Below, one piece after another: positions 1 through 5,606 of a stretch of 13,353 bases of DNA. The stretch is from contig CAJTLE010000084.1 of the NCBI GenBank assembly GCA_910577085.1, forward strand, positions 1-13,353. The letters run 5' to 3'. The notes beneath the pieces were generated by a model, which saw nothing but the letters and a program-made list of their open reading frames with translations, was not told the origin of the DNA and made no database searches. Made by a program: the position numbers and the translations under genes. Within the stretch, counting starts at the first letter, position 1. Every line of letters begins with the position of its first letter. This DNA comes from an uncultured Allobaculum sp. Its GTDB lineage: Bacteria; Bacillota_I; Bacilli_A; Erysipelotrichales; Erysipelotrichaceae.

Positions 1-95
1 ACCCCTTGCGGTCTCCCGGAACCTGTGAAAAGCCAGTCTTGCGAGCGAGGCGACAGAAGGAAGGGACAGCGACCGTTCAAAGGGTGTTTTTGTCA
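1..95. other. G+C-rich structured segment, unassigned
   Basis: The first 90 or so bases are richer in G+C than the AT-rich stretch after them and hold no convincing reading frame. ACCCCTTGCGGTC at 1-13 can pair with GACCGTTCAAAGGGT at about 72-86 (one G-U or mismatch and a two-base bulge), closing a roughly 60-nt interior. A second small hairpin, TCAGG/CCTGA, follows near 93-110. This could be the end of a structured RNA cut by the window edge, or a leader or repeat. I tried tmRNA, SRP RNA, RNase P RNA, 6S RNA and common riboswitch signatures from memory and matched none, so it is left unnamed. Confidence 0.25.
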
Positions 96-198
96 GGGTT
101 ACCCACCTGAAGTACAATAGCCTCAAAATTTACCGCTTTATTCAAAAGTTTAAATCTTGTTTTTACCTTTTATTCAAAAATTCTTTCGCTGTCCTGCT

Positions 199-235
199 AA
201 AAAGCCTGGATTTCAGGCGGTCTGAAATCCAGGCT
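199..235 (-). terminator. Rho-independent terminator of the MarR/YczE operon
   Basis: Perfect 14-bp arms AGCCTGGATTTCAG (203-216) and CTGAAATCCAGGCT (222-235) enclose a 5-nt loop. Read on the minus strand the stem is followed by five T residues (199-203). It sits about 50 nt beyond the stop codon of the minus-strand membrane-protein gene, where the operon should end. On the plus strand the stem is followed by GGGCGG rather than T, so it should act only on minus-strand transcripts. Confidence 0.8.
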
Positions 236-286
236 GGGCGGAAATTTTCTGGGGTTTTTTTTTCCAAATATCTTATCTATTCTCTA

Positions 287-1032
287 TTATTCGGTCCTGG
301 CCAGAAGTTCACTGTTGACGACCAGTTCATCGTCTTTTTCAGCGAGCTGTTCAAAGTATTCGCCCAAAGGCAGAATTTTCTTGAACAGGGCAATAAACCG
401 GCCGACCAGCAGCGCGGATAAAACTGTTCCCAGACCAACCCCGCGAAGTCCGCCAAAGAAAATCCAGGAAAGAAGGACACCAAGCAGACAGAATGTAAGA
501 TCCTGCAGATTTTTAGCCATACCTAAAGACAATGAGAATCGAACTGAAACCGCATTGGTCAGGCCGTCGGTTGGAACTTTGAGCACATCTGGGCCAGTTC
601 AATCACCACACCCAAACCGAGCACTGCGCATCCCAAAACAAAGATCACCAGACTGCCAAAGAAATCCATTTCAGGAATAAAGGACAAAACACTTATCCAG
701 AAATCGGTCACCAGACCGAAAGCCAGGGTAGCCGGAATCTGGCCGATGCGCTGGGTCAGATCAAAACGGTTTCCAAGCAGAATCCATTCCAGGCCAAAGA
801 TCAGGACATCCAGCACAAACGTTGTCGTTCCAAACGAAAAAGCAGGATATTTCAGGGTGGTCACATACGCGACTGCAGAGGCTGGCGAAGTGCCAAGCCC
901 GGCTTTGGTAATCAGACAGATTCCGCAGGCTACAATCATTAGACCAAACAGAAAAACAAGATATTGTCCGATCAGTTTTCGAGCTGTATCTGGTTTATGA
1001 AGCGTTTTTTCCTGCGTCTGCACTGGTTTCAT
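287..1032 (-). pseudogene. YczE/YyaS-family membrane protein, frameshifted
   Basis: Two reading frames together make one protein of about 248 residues. The first (1032 down to 559) has a first membrane segment ending in KAGLGTSPASAV, typical of the YczE/YyaS (YitT-related) membrane proteins. It continues with further helices to GVVIELA. It then leaves frame at CCC (591-593), giving QMCSK and a stop. The next frame (about 590 down to 287) picks up exactly with DVLKVPTDGLTNAVSV, a last helix and GTVLSALLVGRF. Adding one C to the run restores IELAPDVLKVPTDGL without a break, so a one-base deletion or a sequencing error is the simplest reading. The gene starts at ATG 1032, overlaps the MarR stop by ATGA, and has AAGGAG eight bases upstream, so it is translationally coupled. 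Family members are usually of unknown or transport-like function; no substrate can be inferred. Confidence 0.8.
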
Positions 1033-1655
1033 TTTTCCATCTCCTTTTTCGCGTTGGCACTCATCCGCGCCAGAAAATCACTGAGTATTGCTTTTTCTTC
1101 TTCAGAAAATCCTTCCAGAATAATCCGGTCTACTTCCTGACCGATTTCCAGAACCTGCAACGCCTGTTCCAGACCAAAGGGCGTCAGTTCAATGGTGCAG
1201 GAACGTCGATCGGTCAGGCTTGGCTTTTTTTCGATCAGACCTTTCTGCCCCATCAGTTTGAGCAGGGTTGTCGTCGAAGATTTATCCAATACACACCAGG
1301 CCGCAATTTCCTTGGGTGTATTGCCTCGTTTCTCATACAGGCACTGCAAAATTTTTGGCTGACCGGGATCCAGATTGATCTTTGCGGTTCTGGACATATG
1401 AACCCGCCCCACCTGTCTTGAGGACTGCATGACCAGATAATGCATATCCAATGCTCCTGGCTGCTCTGCCATTCTTTGTTGGGTTTGGTCTCTTTTCTGG
1501 GTTTGGTCCTTTTGCTGGATTGATCCAGTTGGTCTGCTTCTTTCCTGATCTGGGTCTTTTACCGGCAAAGAAAGCAATTCGGTTTTTGCTGGCTGGGGAT
1601 CATGTCCAGCCCGCTTTGGTTTCTTTTCTACGTTCAGAATTTCTTGATCCTGCAT
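1029..1655 (-). CDS. MarR-family transcriptional regulator with Gln/Lys-rich N-terminal extension
   Basis: With the start used here (ATG 1655, GGAG nine bases upstream) the protein has 208 residues. Residues 71-208 are a normal MarR protein: helix 1 (MHYLVMQSSRQVGRVHMSRT), LDPGQPKILQCL, a winged helix around 113-155 with TPKEIAAWCVLDKSSTTTLL, and the wing TDRRS. MarR proteins are dimers that bind palindromes and release them on ligand binding or oxidation. Residues 1-70 are low complexity and hydrophilic, with repeated DQTQ. They are not part of the family. ATG 1445, with AGGAG eight bases upstream, would give a standard 138-residue protein, and GTG 1685 and ATG 1670 are further options. The promoter at about 1740 favours an upstream start; the internal Shine-Dalgarno favours 1445. 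It overlaps the membrane-protein gene by ATGA, so the pair is one operon, probably autoregulated through the 34-bp palindrome. Confidence 0.85.
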   Translation of the reverse strand: MQDQEILNVEKKPKRAGHDPQPAKTELLSLPVKDPDQERSRPTGSIQQKDQTQKRDQTQQRMAEQPGALDMHYLVMQSSRQVGRVHMSRTAKINLDPGQPKILQCLYEKRGNTPKEIAAWCVLDKSSTTTLLKLMGQKGLIEKKPSLTDRRSCTIELTPFGLEQALQVLEIGQEVDRIILEGFSEEEKAILSDFLARMSANAKKEMEK

Positions 1656-1735
1656 GTTCTGGTTCTCCATTTCTTTACTTTGCACTTCTTACTTTTATGT
1701 TTCTGATCGTTTTTCGATTTTCTTTTTGCGAGATC

Positions 1736-1764
1736 ATCTTACCGAAAATATAGTTTGAATTCAA
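1736..1764 (-). promoter_or_regulatory. Promoter of the MarR operon
   Basis: On the minus strand TTGAAT (1764-1759) and TAAGAT (1741-1736) are separated by exactly 17 bases. This predicts a transcript start near 1729, about 75 nt before the ATG at 1655. The -35 box and the whole spacer lie inside the adjacent palindrome, so a bound repressor would block RNA polymerase. Confidence 0.6.
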
Positions 1765-1776
1765 ACTATATTTTCG
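1743..1776. promoter_or_regulatory. Perfect 34-bp palindrome, probable MarR operator
   Basis: Seventeen bases, CGAAAATATAGTTTGAA, are followed immediately by their exact reverse complement. The core TAGTTTGAATTCAAACTA has the form of AT-rich inverted repeats bound by MarR-family dimers such as FabT-like regulators. It covers the -35 region of the MarR operon promoter. No divergent gene starts on the other side, so autoregulation is the likely role. There is no T-run or loop, so it does not look like a terminator. Confidence 0.75.
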
Positions 1777-1818
1777 ACTTTCTCCCTTCTTCTCGGCAGA
1801 ACCGTGGGGTTTTCCACC

Positions 1819-1848
1819 AAAAAAGGCCGGAATTGGAAATTTCCGACC
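1819..1848 (-). terminator. Rho-independent terminator of the GntR/ABC operon
   Basis: On the minus strand GGTCGGAA (1848-1841) pairs with TTCCGGCC (1832-1825), counting one G-U pair, across an 8-nt loop. Six T residues follow (1824-1819). It lies about 100 nt after the permease stop codon and just before the MarR operon promoter, so it separates the two operons. Confidence 0.7.
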
Positions 1849-1948
1849 TCATTACAATTCTTATATTCATTTTGCAAGCTATTCCAGGCCTGCTTTTGAT
1901 TCATCGTTGATCTTGAAAGACTTTCTTTATTCGTTGTTTTCTAGATCA

Positions 1949-2542
1949 TCAATACGTTTTCTGGCGGATCCGGCTGAGGGATACCCCATACGATGCCGCC
2001 AGACAGAGAACAATTGCGATGGCAATCAGCCACCATTGGCTCAAATACGGAATAAACTGACTGAAATCCACATCATCTGTAATCAGAACAGCACCGGACA
2101 GAACCACAGCCAGAATGACTCCGACATATACCCCTGCATTTTTCGTACCAAAAATCAGAAAAGCCGGGATCATGACACTGATCATGACCAGTCCTGCGCT
2201 CAGACTGCTTGCTGCCATGAGCAGGTGGACCTGCCATTGGGCTGGCGAAAGGACCAGTTCGATAAGCAGCTGAAGCACAGCCACAAGCATGCCGCCAGCC
2301 ACCGGATAGAGGTAGAGTTCCGCCGCACAGGCTGAATCTGAAAATGGCAGCGTAAACAGAAACTTTCCGGTAGGCTCTTCCACTTTGACCACAGCGATTT
2401 TCATCAGCAGAGTCATCACCAGAATCACCAGCAGAGCTGACATGTCCAAGAACAAATAGAAAATGATCAACAGTCCAAACACCAGCAGCGTGCGTTTCAT
2501 CTGCAAGGTAGTCTGAAAATCGTAAACAAACAGTCCTCTCAT
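1949..2542 (-). CDS. ABC transporter permease, ABC-2 type
   Basis: This 197-residue protein has about six hydrophobic segments (around residues 17-33, 36-53, 81-98, 107-132, 137-155 and 171-187). Between the second and third is the loop EEPTGKFLFTLPFSDSACAAELY. A loop of the form 'xxFxxTLPxSxxxxxxAxY' is characteristic of the small ABC-2 permeases paired with GntR-regulated ATPases. The ATG at 2542 overlaps the ATPase stop by ATGA, so the two are co-translated and surely form one transporter. The substrate is unknown; relatives in Bacillota are linked to cell-envelope stress, peptide antibiotics or export. It is the last gene before the terminator near 1820-1848. The final residues SRIRQKTY are a plausible family ending. 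Confidence 0.82.
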   Translation of the reverse strand: MRGLFVYDFQTTLQMKRTLLVFGLLIIFYLFLDMSALLVILVMTLLMKIAVVKVEEPTGKFLFTLPFSDSACAAELYLYPVAGGMLVAVLQLLIELVLSPAQWQVHLLMAASSLSAGLVMISVMIPAFLIFGTKNAGVYVGVILAVVLSGAVLITDDVDFSQFIPYLSQWWLIAIAIVLCLAASYGVSLSRIRQKTY

Positions 2543-3396
2543 TTTGTATCCTCCGGCTGTCCTTTTTCAAACAGCTCAATCAAATCATCCAGACCGGCTC
2601 GGTCCAGAACCAGTTCTGGGTAGTTTTCCTGATAATACTGGCGGTCCTTGACCAGAACCTTCACTCCACCCGCAAAGGGCATCGTTCGGATGACACCGCG
2701 CAAGTCAACTTGACCTGCCTGGCCAGCATCCAGATGCAGCAGACCATACTCATCCAGTATGGTGCCGATTTCTTCATGCAGCCTCAGCTGACCTTTTTGA
2801 ATCAGGTAGACATCATCGCAAAGTTCCTCAATATCAGAAGCAATATGCGAACTGATCAGAATACTGCGCCCTGGAGTCTCCATATACGTCTGAAGGATCT
2901 CCATCAGTTCATGACGGGCGAGAACGTCCAGGCCTGAAGTCGGCTCATCCAAAATGAGCAGATCTGGATGATGGCTGATTGCCGCGGCCAGCTTCAGGCG
3001 GACCCGCTGTCCTGTGGACATAGACTCCAGACTCTGATCCATTTTTATCTTTAGTGTTTTACACAGCTCCAGATACTCTTCGTTCGAGAAGTCCGGATAA
3101 AATGCGCCCAGAATTTTGCCGATTCCTTTCGCATTCAAAGTTCCATTGAAGCCAGAATCCGGAAAAACAACCCCAATTCTGGCTTTCTGCGTTGGATTCA
3201 GGCTGTCGATATCCTGCTCAAAAACACGAATCGATCCGCTATCGGCTTTTTCCAGTCCCAGAATCAGCCGAAATAAAGTGGATTTCCCCGATCCATTCAC
3301 CCCAATCAGGCCAGTGATGGTTCCCGGTTCAATTTGTAAAGTGGCATCCAGACGAAATCCTGGATAGGTTTTCACGACATCTTTAAGTTGAATCAT
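2539..3396 (-). CDS. ABC transporter ATP-binding protein
   Basis: This 285-residue ATPase energises the permease encoded just after it. Walker A is GVNGSGKST (residues 32-40), the signature is MSTGQ (126-130, a variant of LSGGQ), Walker B with its glutamate is LLILDEPTSGLD (146-157), and the switch histidine is in ISSH (181-184). The Q-loop glutamine is replaced: the usual VFQ reads VFPDSGFNGTL (77-87), giving proline at 79. Some GntR-linked ATPases also vary here (recalled, not checked). The C-terminal 80 residues are an accessory domain. The ATG follows the GntR stop by two bases, with GGAGG inside the last GntR codons. The stop overlaps the permease start by ATGA. The family match is certain; the substrate is not known. 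Confidence 0.93.
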   Translation of the reverse strand: MIQLKDVVKTYPGFRLDATLQIEPGTITGLIGVNGSGKSTLFRLILGLEKADSGSIRVFEQDIDSLNPTQKARIGVVFPDSGFNGTLNAKGIGKILGAFYPDFSNEEYLELCKTLKIKMDQSLESMSTGQRVRLKLAAAISHHPDLLILDEPTSGLDVLARHELMEILQTYMETPGRSILISSHIASDIEELCDDVYLIQKGQLRLHEEIGTILDEYGLLHLDAGQAGQVDLRGVIRTMPFAGGVKVLVKDRQYYQENYPELVLDRAGLDDLIELFEKGQPEDTK

Positions 3397-3398
3397 AG

Positions 3399-3770
3399 TT
3401 ATTCCTCCAGCAGCAGGCTGACCATTTCCAGAATCTCCTGACTGCTCATTCCCATCAGCCTGGCTTTGGCGATGGTCTGGTTAAGAGCCTCTTCAATCTG
3501 GCGACGCGCCTGCTCCTGGCTGAACTGGGGATCAATCGCATTCACATACGACCCTTTCCCATGAACAGTCGTCACCAGTCCTTCACTGTCCAGCTGATCG
3601 TAGGCCTTTTTCACGGTCAATGCTGAAATGTGATAGTCTCTGGCTACTGCCCGGACGCTTGGCAGCTGCGTGCCTTCTTTAAGTGTGCCGTCCTGAATCT
3701 GGCGGCGGAGCTGGGCGGTAATCTGTTCGTAAACAGGTGTCATTGAAGAGGATGAAATCTGCAGGTTCAT
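3399..3770 (-). CDS. GntR-family regulator, YtrA type
   Basis: At 123 residues this is a short GntR protein made of the winged helix-turn-helix (about 12-78: PVYEQITAQLRRQIQDGTL, LPSVRAVARDYHISALTVKKAY, HGKGSYV) plus a 45-residue helical tail for dimerisation. It lacks the large ligand domain of other GntR subfamilies, which defines the YtrA type. YtrA-type genes usually head and repress the ABC operon they belong to, as the order here suggests. GGAGG lies eight bases before the ATG. The promoter directly upstream is embedded in phased AACAGTT repeats that are likely its binding sites. The inducer is unknown; for characterised relatives it is often a cell-wall-active antibiotic. Confidence 0.92.
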   Translation of the reverse strand: MNLQISSSSMTPVYEQITAQLRRQIQDGTLKEGTQLPSVRAVARDYHISALTVKKAYDQLDSEGLVTTVHGKGSYVNAIDPQFSQEQARRQIEEALNQTIAKARLMGMSSQEILEMVSLLLEE

Positions 3771-3788
3771 TTGTTTTCCTCCACAAAC

Positions 3789-3817
3789 ACTATATAACAG
3801 TTGATAACAGTTGTAAA
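3789..3817 (-). promoter_or_regulatory. Promoter of the GntR/ABC operon
   Basis: On the minus strand TTTACA (3817-3812) and TATAGT (3794-3789) are spaced by 17 bases. The predicted start is only about 12 nt before the GGAGG ribosome binding site, so the leader is very short. The -35 and spacer overlap three of the AACAGTT repeat units, consistent with repression. Confidence 0.6.
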
Positions 3818-3841
3818 CAGTGAGAAACAGTTTAAACAGTT
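3796..3841. repeat. Five phased AACAGTT direct repeats, probable GntR operator
   Basis: AACAGTT or AACAGTG begins at 3796, 3806, 3816, 3826 and 3835, a pitch of 10, 10, 10 and 9 bases. All copies therefore face the same side of the helix. They span the promoter of the GntR operon. YtrA-type operators are usually described as inverted repeats, so a phased direct-repeat array is unusual, but the location points to regulation. Confidence 0.7.
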
Positions 3842-3868
3842 AATTCTCTGTTCTTGTTCTCTCCTGCT

Positions 3869-3892
3869 GGTTTTACGGTTTTACAGTTTTAC
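3869..3892. repeat. Three tandem 8-bp units GGTTTTAC
   Basis: GGTTTTAC, GGTTTTAC and AGTTTTAC follow each other without a gap. They lie in the 307-base non-coding stretch between the divergent GntR and DeoR genes (3771-4077), about 30 bases from the AACAGTT array. Apart from this, the two operator-like repeats and the GntR promoter, I see nothing else in that stretch and no clear promoter for the DeoR gene. The role is unknown. Confidence 0.4.
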
Positions 3893-3971
3893 GGACTTGC
3901 CTTCGAATTTCAGCCAAGGAATGAGTCAAGGAATCGGAACACGCAAAATAAAGGTTGGCAAAAGTGAGGAA

Positions 3972-3997
3972 TTTGCCTGGTTTGATCAACAGGCAAA
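3972..3997. promoter_or_regulatory. Inverted repeat upstream of the DeoR gene, possible operator
   Basis: TTTGCCTG (3972-3979) and CAGGCAAA (3990-3997) are perfect 8-bp arms separated by 10 bases that include TTGATCAA. A possible -10 box TACAAT (4000-4005) follows directly. The position, about 80 bases before the DeoR start codon, fits an autoregulatory site, but no convincing -35 is seen and the link to DeoR is inference. Confidence 0.35.
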
Positions 3998-4077
3998 GCT
4001 ACAATATCTGTAGTTCCTCCCTTTTCACTCACAGGGGATTGTGGATTTTCAATATCCGCAAAAGAAAGGATGTTAGC

Positions 4078-4845
4078 ATGCGGAAATCAAAAGAAGCCAG
4101 ACTCTCTCAAATTCAAAGCCTTCTGGAAGAACACGAATCCATGGCCGTTAAGGATTTAGCTGATACCCTGGCCGTCACGCCAGAAACAATCCGTCAGGAT
4201 CTTAATATTCTGGAGCGCAAAGATGTCATCGTCCGTGAGCACGGCCTGGCCCGCATTGTCAAAAATCAGGTTGAAATTCCTTTTGAGGTGCGCAAAAGCA
4301 TTCATTTCGATCTGAAACAACGCATCATGTTTGAGGCTATTTCCCAGATTGAAGATGGATCCACGGTGTTTCTGGACTCGGGAACCACCATTTATTCCGG
4401 ACTTGACCTGCTTCGTTCGAAAAAAGACATTACCGTCGTGACCAATGCCATTCCGATTGCGGATGCCTGTCTGGATCTTGGCATTCAGGTTCTGCTCGTT
4501 GGGGGAATGATGATTCAACGCGGCAAACGGGCAGATGGCTACTTTGCGATGCAGCTGCTCGATCAGATTCATATCGATCTGGCCATCATGGCATCCGATG
4601 GCATCCGCAATCTTGGCGGGATCAGCGTCTATTCCATTGAAGAATTCGGAACCAAGCGCAAAGTCCAGGAACGGGCTGATCGTCTGATCGCAGTGATCGA
4701 TCGCTCCAAGTTTGATCGTAAAGGGACCTTTAAAGCCATTGACTTCAAAGATTTTGATCTGGTCATCACCAATACTCTCAATGACGAGCAAAGAGCCCAG
4801 ATTGAAAACAAGACCCAGATTCTTGAAGTTCCTGATGATCAATGA
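4078..4845 (+). CDS. DeoR-family transcriptional regulator
   Basis: The protein has 255 residues, the usual DeoR size. The N-terminal helix-turn-helix (about 6-60) contains VKDLADTLAVTPETIRQDLNIL. The C-terminal sensor domain, related to sugar-phosphate isomerases, has DSGTT (100-104) for the phosphate, TNAIPIADAC, LVGGMM and DGIRNLGGISVYSIEE. Such proteins repress sugar or polyol catabolic genes and are released by a phosphorylated intermediate. The ATG at 4078 has GAAAGGA seven bases upstream; the open frame runs upstream to 3955 but without family similarity. No sugar transporter or kinase gene adjoins it, so the regulated pathway cannot be told from this window. It acts in the cytoplasm. 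Confidence 0.93.
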   Translation: MRKSKEARLSQIQSLLEEHESMAVKDLADTLAVTPETIRQDLNILERKDVIVREHGLARIVKNQVEIPFEVRKSIHFDLKQRIMFEAISQIEDGSTVFLDSGTTIYSGLDLLRSKKDITVVTNAIPIADACLDLGIQVLLVGGMMIQRGKRADGYFAMQLLDQIHIDLAIMASDGIRNLGGISVYSIEEFGTKRKVQERADRLIAVIDRSKFDRKGTFKAIDFKDFDLVITNTLNDEQRAQIENKTQILEVPDDQ

Positions 4846-5087
4846 TTTATCCGCTTTCCAGCAGCGCACACAATCACATCGAAGCCAATCCTTCAAGGAC
4901 TGTTTTGAGGGAGCAATTGAATAGACTGTTTTTAAATCTCAGTGATTTTTTCCTTCTCTCATTCTCAGATTCAATCCATCCGAAGCGAATGAAGGAACCG
5001 TTAATATTCCGAAAAGTTTCTGAGCGTTTCAAAAGGATGTTTGTAGGCAGACCGGTATGATGAACGTGTAAAGAAAAGGGGGTCACG

Positions 5088-5354
5088 ATGACCATGACTA
5101 AAGAAGAATTCAAGAAAGTATTAGAAACTGCAGTAGGCGGAACAGCTTACGGTGACGAAATCATCGAAGACTTAGTAGCACACTTCGACGAAACTGGTAA
5201 ATATGCTCAGACTGCTAAAGACCGTCTCGACGAGAGAATTGGCTCCATGACTGGCTGGGAAAAGAAACACAGAGCTGAAGGCGACACTGCTAAAGCAGAC
5301 GCTGAAGCTGAAAAAATCGCTATCGCTAAAAAAGCACTCGCAGCTATCGAATAG
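5088..5354 (+). CDS. Small acidic helical protein of unknown function, probably highly expressed
   Basis: An 88-residue protein, rich in Glu, Asp, Lys and Ala, with no signal peptide, membrane segment or cysteine. The C-terminal third (AKADAEAEKIAIAKKALAAIE) should be a continuous helix. I do not recognise a family. AAGGGGG stands seven bases before ATG 5088; ATG 5094 is a second in-frame choice. Codons are restricted to GCT/GCA, GAA, AAA, GAC, ATC and CGT, unlike the mixed use in the neighbours. With the exceptionally strong terminator 16 bases past the stop, this suggests a monocistronic, abundantly translated gene. The preceding 242 bases (4846-5087) show a TATGAT at 5056-5061 without a good -35 and nothing else convincing. 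A structural, DNA-binding or stress role would be speculation. Confidence 0.82.
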   Translation: MTMTKEEFKKVLETAVGGTAYGDEIIEDLVAHFDETGKYAQTAKDRLDERIGSMTGWEKKHRAEGDTAKADAEAEKIAIAKKALAAIE

Positions 5355-5370
5355 TTTTCTGACCACGCAC

Positions 5371-5402
5371 AAAAAAACGGGAACCCCCATTCCCGTTTTT
5401 TT
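5371..5402 (+). terminator. Strong bidirectional Rho-independent terminator
   Basis: A7CGGGAA (5371-5383) and TTCCCGT7 (5390-5402) are perfect 13-bp complements around the loop CCCCCA. The A-run on one side and T-run on the other mean it can stop transcripts from both strands. On plus it ends the 88-residue gene. On minus it lies about 200 bases past the stop of the XRE-type regulator. The rest of the gap to 5606 shows no further feature except a 21-bp near-palindrome just inside that regulator's 3' end (5619-5639). Confidence 0.95.
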
Positions 5403-5606
5403 ATTGCATTTTTTTGGATCATTGATTTTCTGCTGATCTTTCATTCTCGATGCAAGGTTGCCCCATCCTGCTAACCGCATGATTCTGGATACCATTTCAA
5501 TAAAAATCAGTCTTTTTTCAGCCCAATATTCAAAACACGAATCCAAAACTACCGAATTGATGGCCAAAATTCTTGAATATTTCTGTTCAATTTTCACTTG
5601 CAATTT

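Noticed and set aside
1..115. tmRNA, SRP RNA, RNase P RNA, 6S RNA or a T-box at the left edge
   Set aside because: None of the conserved core sequences I know for these RNAs is present on either strand, so no RNA class is claimed.
2073..2579. 168-codon minus-strand frame within the ABC genes
   Set aside because: It overlaps the clearly coding permease in another frame, and its His/Ser/Cys-rich product resembles no protein family.
3796..3892. Short repeats considered as a CRISPR array
   Set aside because: Units are 7-8 bases with 2-3 base gaps, far too short for CRISPR repeats and spacers, and no cas gene is present. They fit operator sites better.
4842..5060. 72-codon plus-strand frame overlapping the DeoR stop by ATGA
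   Set aside because: No ribosome binding site, no family features, and mixed composition typical of non-coding DNA. The overlap is probably chance.
5172..5603. 143-codon minus-strand frame just after the XRE-type regulator
   Set aside because: It starts at TTG without a Shine-Dalgarno, runs through the strong terminator at 5371-5402 and is antisense to the biased-codon gene at 5088-5354.
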